A model generated the notes under the pieces. It worked only from the letters and a program-made list of their open reading frames with translations, ran no database searches and had not been told where the DNA came from. Shown here piece after piece: positions 61,278 through 64,000 of a DNA stretch of 64,000 nt. Where the stretch lies: assembly GCA_902779575.1 (NCBI GenBank), contig CACZBW010000004.1:248001-312000 (forward strand), written 5' to 3'. Every line of letters begins with the position of its first letter. Positions within the stretch are counted from its first letter, which is position 1. The translations under genes were made by a program, and so were the position numbers. The stretch comes from an uncultured Lachnospiraceae bacterium. GTDB taxonomy: Bacteria > Bacillota > Clostridia > Lachnospirales > Lachnospiraceae.

Positions 61278-62528
61278 ATGAAGAAACAGGTTTCTATGGT
61301 ACTTGCGGCAGCTATGACCATGTCTATGGTGGCGGCTGTTCCGGCTGCAGCTGAGGACATCACTGTTTTCAACTCAAAGATGGAGATTCAGACCCAGATG
61401 GAAGAGACCCTTCAGGGCGACTATTCCTCCACATCCGGTGACAAGGTAACAGTTTACTATTCATCTGATACAGTTGCGGCTGAGATGTCCAAGGTTTACG
61501 GCTCCGGCAGCCCGTATACCGTAGCCATGGTAGACGCGAAGGATATCTATTCCCTGGCTGTAGAGTACGGCGTTGATCTGTCCGATCAGGAGTGGGTTGC
61601 GAATACCACACAGGCGATCTCGGTTGACGGAAAGGTTCTCGGCTTCCCGGTCTGTGTAGAAGCGCGCGGCCTCATCTACAACAAGACTGCGATCGAGGAT
61701 ATTACCGGCGAAGAATTCGTACCGGAAAACTACAAGACCCTTGACGCTTTCAAGGAACTTCTTGAGACCCTGAAGGAAGGCGGCATGGATGCCCCGGTTG
61801 CCATCATGAAGGAAGACTGGTCCCTGGCGGCACATTATCTCGCTATGTTCTACGAAGAGAGAGAAGATGTAGACGCTTATATCGACGCTCTGTATGCAGG
61901 CGAAGCGGATGTCGCCGGCGATGCAAGATTCAATTCCCTTATGGATACCTTTGATGTCCTGAAGGAGAACAACTATGCGAAGGATGCTCCGAACGCAGCG
62001 GTTCGTGAGGACTCCGAGATGTTCCTGGCTGACGGCGATGTCGCTTTCATGTTCGGAGGAAACTGGGACTGGGCTGTTATGGCTGAGTTCGATCCGGAAG
62101 GCGAATATGGCATTATGCCGGTTCCGCAGAACGACGCGGACGAGTACTACACCCTCGTAGGCGGCGGCTCCAAGTATTTCTATGTCGACAATTCCGAGAA
62201 TACAACCGATGCGCAGAGAGAAGCCGGCAAGGCTCTTCTGAACTGGTTCGTATTCGATGAAGCCGGACAGGATTTCCTGGTCAACACCTGTGCGCTGGTT
62301 CCTGCATTCTCCAACATCGAGCTCGAGGTTGCCGATCCGCTCGGACAGTCCGTCAAAGCTTTCGCCGATGCCGATATGCTGACCCCGTCCTTCAATTACA
62401 TGCCGGATGATCACTATGCAAAACTCGGACAGAGCATGCAGTCCTATCTGGCAAACGAAATCGACCGCGCAGGCCTTGCCCAGGCAGTTGTTGATTACTG
62501 GAAGTCCACCACTCCGGTAGAGCACTGA
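61278..62528 (+). CDS. Sugar ABC transporter substrate-binding protein (family 1)
   Basis: A 416-residue extracellular binding protein. Residues 1-26 are a signal peptide ending VPAAAED, without a lipobox cysteine, which is unusual for a Gram-positive importer. The mature protein shows GKVLGFPVCVEARGLIYNK, ADGDVAFMFGGNWDW and EAGKALLNWFVFDEAGQDFL, typical of cluster-B sugar-binding proteins of CUT1 systems. The two permease genes downstream confirm the role. The sugar is unknown. AAGGAGGG precedes the ATG. Confidence 0.9.
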   Translation: MKKQVSMVLAAAMTMSMVAAVPAAAEDITVFNSKMEIQTQMEETLQGDYSSTSGDKVTVYYSSDTVAAEMSKVYGSGSPYTVAMVDAKDIYSLAVEYGVDLSDQEWVANTTQAISVDGKVLGFPVCVEARGLIYNKTAIEDITGEEFVPENYKTLDAFKELLETLKEGGMDAPVAIMKEDWSLAAHYLAMFYEEREDVDAYIDALYAGEADVAGDARFNSLMDTFDVLKENNYAKDAPNAAVREDSEMFLADGDVAFMFGGNWDWAVMAEFDPEGEYGIMPVPQNDADEYYTLVGGGSKYFYVDNSENTTDAQREAGKALLNWFVFDEAGQDFLVNTCALVPAFSNIELEVADPLGQSVKAFADADMLTPSFNYMPDDHYAKLGQSMQSYLANEIDRAGLAQAVVDYWKSTTPVEH

Positions 62529-62643
62529 TCCGCTTCTGATAACCGGTCAGAAGATTTGAGAGCAGAGCAAAAGATCTGATCTGACTGCAGATGCGGAGAT
62601 CTGCTCCTGTTTCAAATCATAAAACTGCAATATATGTGTTCGG

Positions 62644-62759
62644 GAAAGTACCGGTCACGGCCGGTACTTTCTTACATAGGAGTTACTATTCACGGCCGGT
62701 TTGAAATCTGCTTCCGGTCCGTCGCGCCTGCACGAAAGAAAGAGGTTCTGAATAGTAAC
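62644..62759 (+). other. Structured spacer between binding protein and permease genes
   Basis: Two elements: a perfect 11-base hairpin GAAAGTACCGG / CCGGTACTTTC (62644-62671), and a long-range 11-base inverted repeat GTTACTATTCA / TGAATAGTAAC (62682-62692 and 62749-62759). The right arm ends just before the permease ribosome binding site AGGGG. The first hairpin lacks a T-run and may protect the 3' end of the binding-protein mRNA. Confidence 0.65.
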
Positions 62760-62774
62760 ACATAGGGGACGAAT

Positions 62775-63635
62775 ATGAATAAAAATTCAATGTCTTACAA
62801 GACAAGCCAGTTTCTCATGTTCGCCGGGGTATCAACCGTACTGTTCTGCGGTGTTGTGATCATTCCGTTCGTTTACGGTCTGTATCTGACATTTACCAGC
62901 TGGGACGGTGTATCCCGCAGCAAGCCTTTTGTAGGCTTCGCGAACTATGCGGCTGCGTTTGCGGATCATGATTACTGGGTAGCCCTGGGACGTACCCTGA
63001 TCTATTCCGCGATCGCGGTTATCCTGATTAACATTGTCGCTTTCCTTCTGGCCTATATGGTAACCAGCGGCGTAAAGGGACAGAATTTCTTCCGGGCAGG
63101 CTTCTTCATCCCGAACCTGATCGGCGGTATCGTTCTCGGTTATGTATGGCAGTTTGTATTCAAGCGTGCCTTCGCAGCTCTGTTCGGTGTCTCCCTTCTC
63201 GGTACCACGGGGCCGAATGCCATGATTGCCCTGATTATCGTATCAGTGTGGCAGTATGCGGGTTACATGATGCTGATCTATGTGGCCGGCTTCATGAGCG
63301 TCTCCAAGAGCCTCATGGAAGCGGCGCAGATCGACGGATGTACCACCAGCCAGGCAACCTGGTATGTAACGGTTCCTCTGATGAGGTCTTCCTTCGTACA
63401 GTGCCTGTTCCTGTCCATTACACGCTGCTTCATGGTATACGATGTCAACCTGTCTCTGACGAACGGCGAGCCTGCCGGCAAGTCCATCATGGCCGCCATG
63501 CATGTCTACAACCAGGCATTTACCTATAGAAACTACGGCACCGGCCAGGCAGAGGCTCTGATTCTCTTCATCGTCTGCGCGATTGTCGGCGTCACTCAGG
63601 TCTATATCGGTAAGAAAGGGGAGGTGGCCGCATGA
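62775..63635 (+). CDS. Sugar ABC transporter permease, MalF/UgpA type
   Basis: A 286-residue permease with six membrane helices. GLYLTFTSWDGVSRSKPFVGFANY near the start and the EAA loop SLMEAAQIDGCTTSQATWYVTVPLM (about 178-202), which contacts the ATPase, are typical of CUT1 systems. Its stop overlaps the next permease start (ATGA). Confidence 0.93.
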   Translation: MNKNSMSYKTSQFLMFAGVSTVLFCGVVIIPFVYGLYLTFTSWDGVSRSKPFVGFANYAAAFADHDYWVALGRTLIYSAIAVILINIVAFLLAYMVTSGVKGQNFFRAGFFIPNLIGGIVLGYVWQFVFKRAFAALFGVSLLGTTGPNAMIALIIVSVWQYAGYMMLIYVAGFMSVSKSLMEAAQIDGCTTSQATWYVTVPLMRSSFVQCLFLSITRCFMVYDVNLSLTNGEPAGKSIMAAMHVYNQAFTYRNYGTGQAEALILFIVCAIVGVTQVYIGKKGEVAA

Positions 63636-64000
63636 TTCAGGACAGCGAAAAAGCTCTGCGCAGGAAAAGGATTATCCACACGATCATGTTTATCATTCTG
63701 ATTGTGGTCTTTTTCTGCTTTATCTTCCCGTTTATTCTTGTAGTAATTAACGTATTCAAGGAAAAGTCCGATATTATCCGTGAGCCGCTGAGCCTGATCG
63801 GAGCCAAGAAAGGCTTCACGCTGGCGAACTTCCCGGAAGCCATGGTTAAGATGAATTTCTGGACGGTGTTCGGCAATTCGCTGATCATTACAGTATCAGC
63901 CACCATCCTGACCCTTCTGTTCTCCTCCATGACCGCTTTTGTCATCGTGAGAAACAACTGGAAGGCATGTGTGCTCCTGTTCTCAGCCATGATCGCTTCC
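63632..64000 (+). CDS. Sugar ABC transporter permease, MalG/UgpE type (partial)
   Basis: The gene begins at ATG 63632, overlapping the preceding stop by four bases, and runs off the window; 123 residues are visible. A hydrophilic start (MIQDSEKALRRKRIIHT), a first membrane helix and the periplasmic loop EPLSLIGAKKGFTLANFPEAM lead to NSLIITVSATILTLLFSSMTAFVI, typical of the second CUT1 permease. GGGGAGG precedes the ATG. Confidence 0.9.
   Translation, partial: MIQDSEKALRRKRIIHTIMFIILIVVFFCFIFPFILVVINVFKEKSDIIREPLSLIGAKKGFTLANFPEAMVKMNFWTVFGNSLIITVSATILTLLFSSMTAFVIVRNNWKACVLLFSAMIAS

Overview
The window looks like chromosome of a Gram-positive anaerobe of the Clostridia, most likely Lachnospiraceae-like. 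Evidence: RNase Y, ScpA/ScpB, a Na+-pumping biotin decarboxylase operon, an Opp system with lipoprotein signals, YfhO-type membrane proteins, a Gram-positive SOS box (CGAAC-N4-GTTCG) at recA, strong AGGAGG-type ribosome binding sites and several TTG/GTG starts. Base composition looks fairly GC-rich (an impression, not computed). No rRNA, tRNA, CRISPR array, prophage or transposase gene was seen.

Layout. 1-3.5 kb: end of a DAHP synthase gene, an RNase HI fused to a siroheme-synthase-like N-terminal domain, and a MATE exporter. 3.5-12 kb: cinnamoyl-esterase-like hydrolase, tyrS, alaS, rpsU, a metallophosphoesterase, scpA and scpB. 12-17.7 kb: a five-gene biotin-dependent carboxyltransferase/Na+ pump operon holding both a 12S-type (acyl-CoA) and a 5S-type (oxaloacetate/pyruvate) carboxyltransferase. 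17.7-22 kb: DtxR-type regulator, NlpC/P60-like hydrolase, acyltransferase, rhodanese-fold protein, L,D-transpeptidase. 22-33 kb: envelope/surface-glycan block (WbqC, two tandem YfhO proteins, GT2, ATP-grasp, PaaK-like adenylating enzyme). 33-39 kb: pyrH-frr-uppS-cdsA-dxr-rseP followed by a free-methionine-sulfoxide reductase. 39-45 kb: secreted unknown, recA-recX under SOS control, rny, and a broken larE. 45-48 kb: a Na+/solute symporter and a secreted unknown. 48.5-55 kb: oppBCDF plus an unusual oppA. 55-64 kb: a secreted domain protein, Rrf2 regulator with a rhodanese-TtcA fusion, GH32 sucrose hydrolase, cysK, and the start of a sugar ABC importer.

The most unusual object is OppA at 52670-55135. 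The segment that normally ends such proteins sits at the N-terminus, after a roughly 260-residue Ala/Glu/Thr repeat tract, and the protein stops where that segment should begin. This reads as a circular permutation of a peptide-binding protein. Other oddities: the CysG-N/RNase HI fusion, a larE that lost its ATP-binding loop, palindromic MITE-like elements sharing TAGGGAAACGCTG ends, and many short intergenic tandem repeats (25, 30, 37, 43 and 61 bp units).
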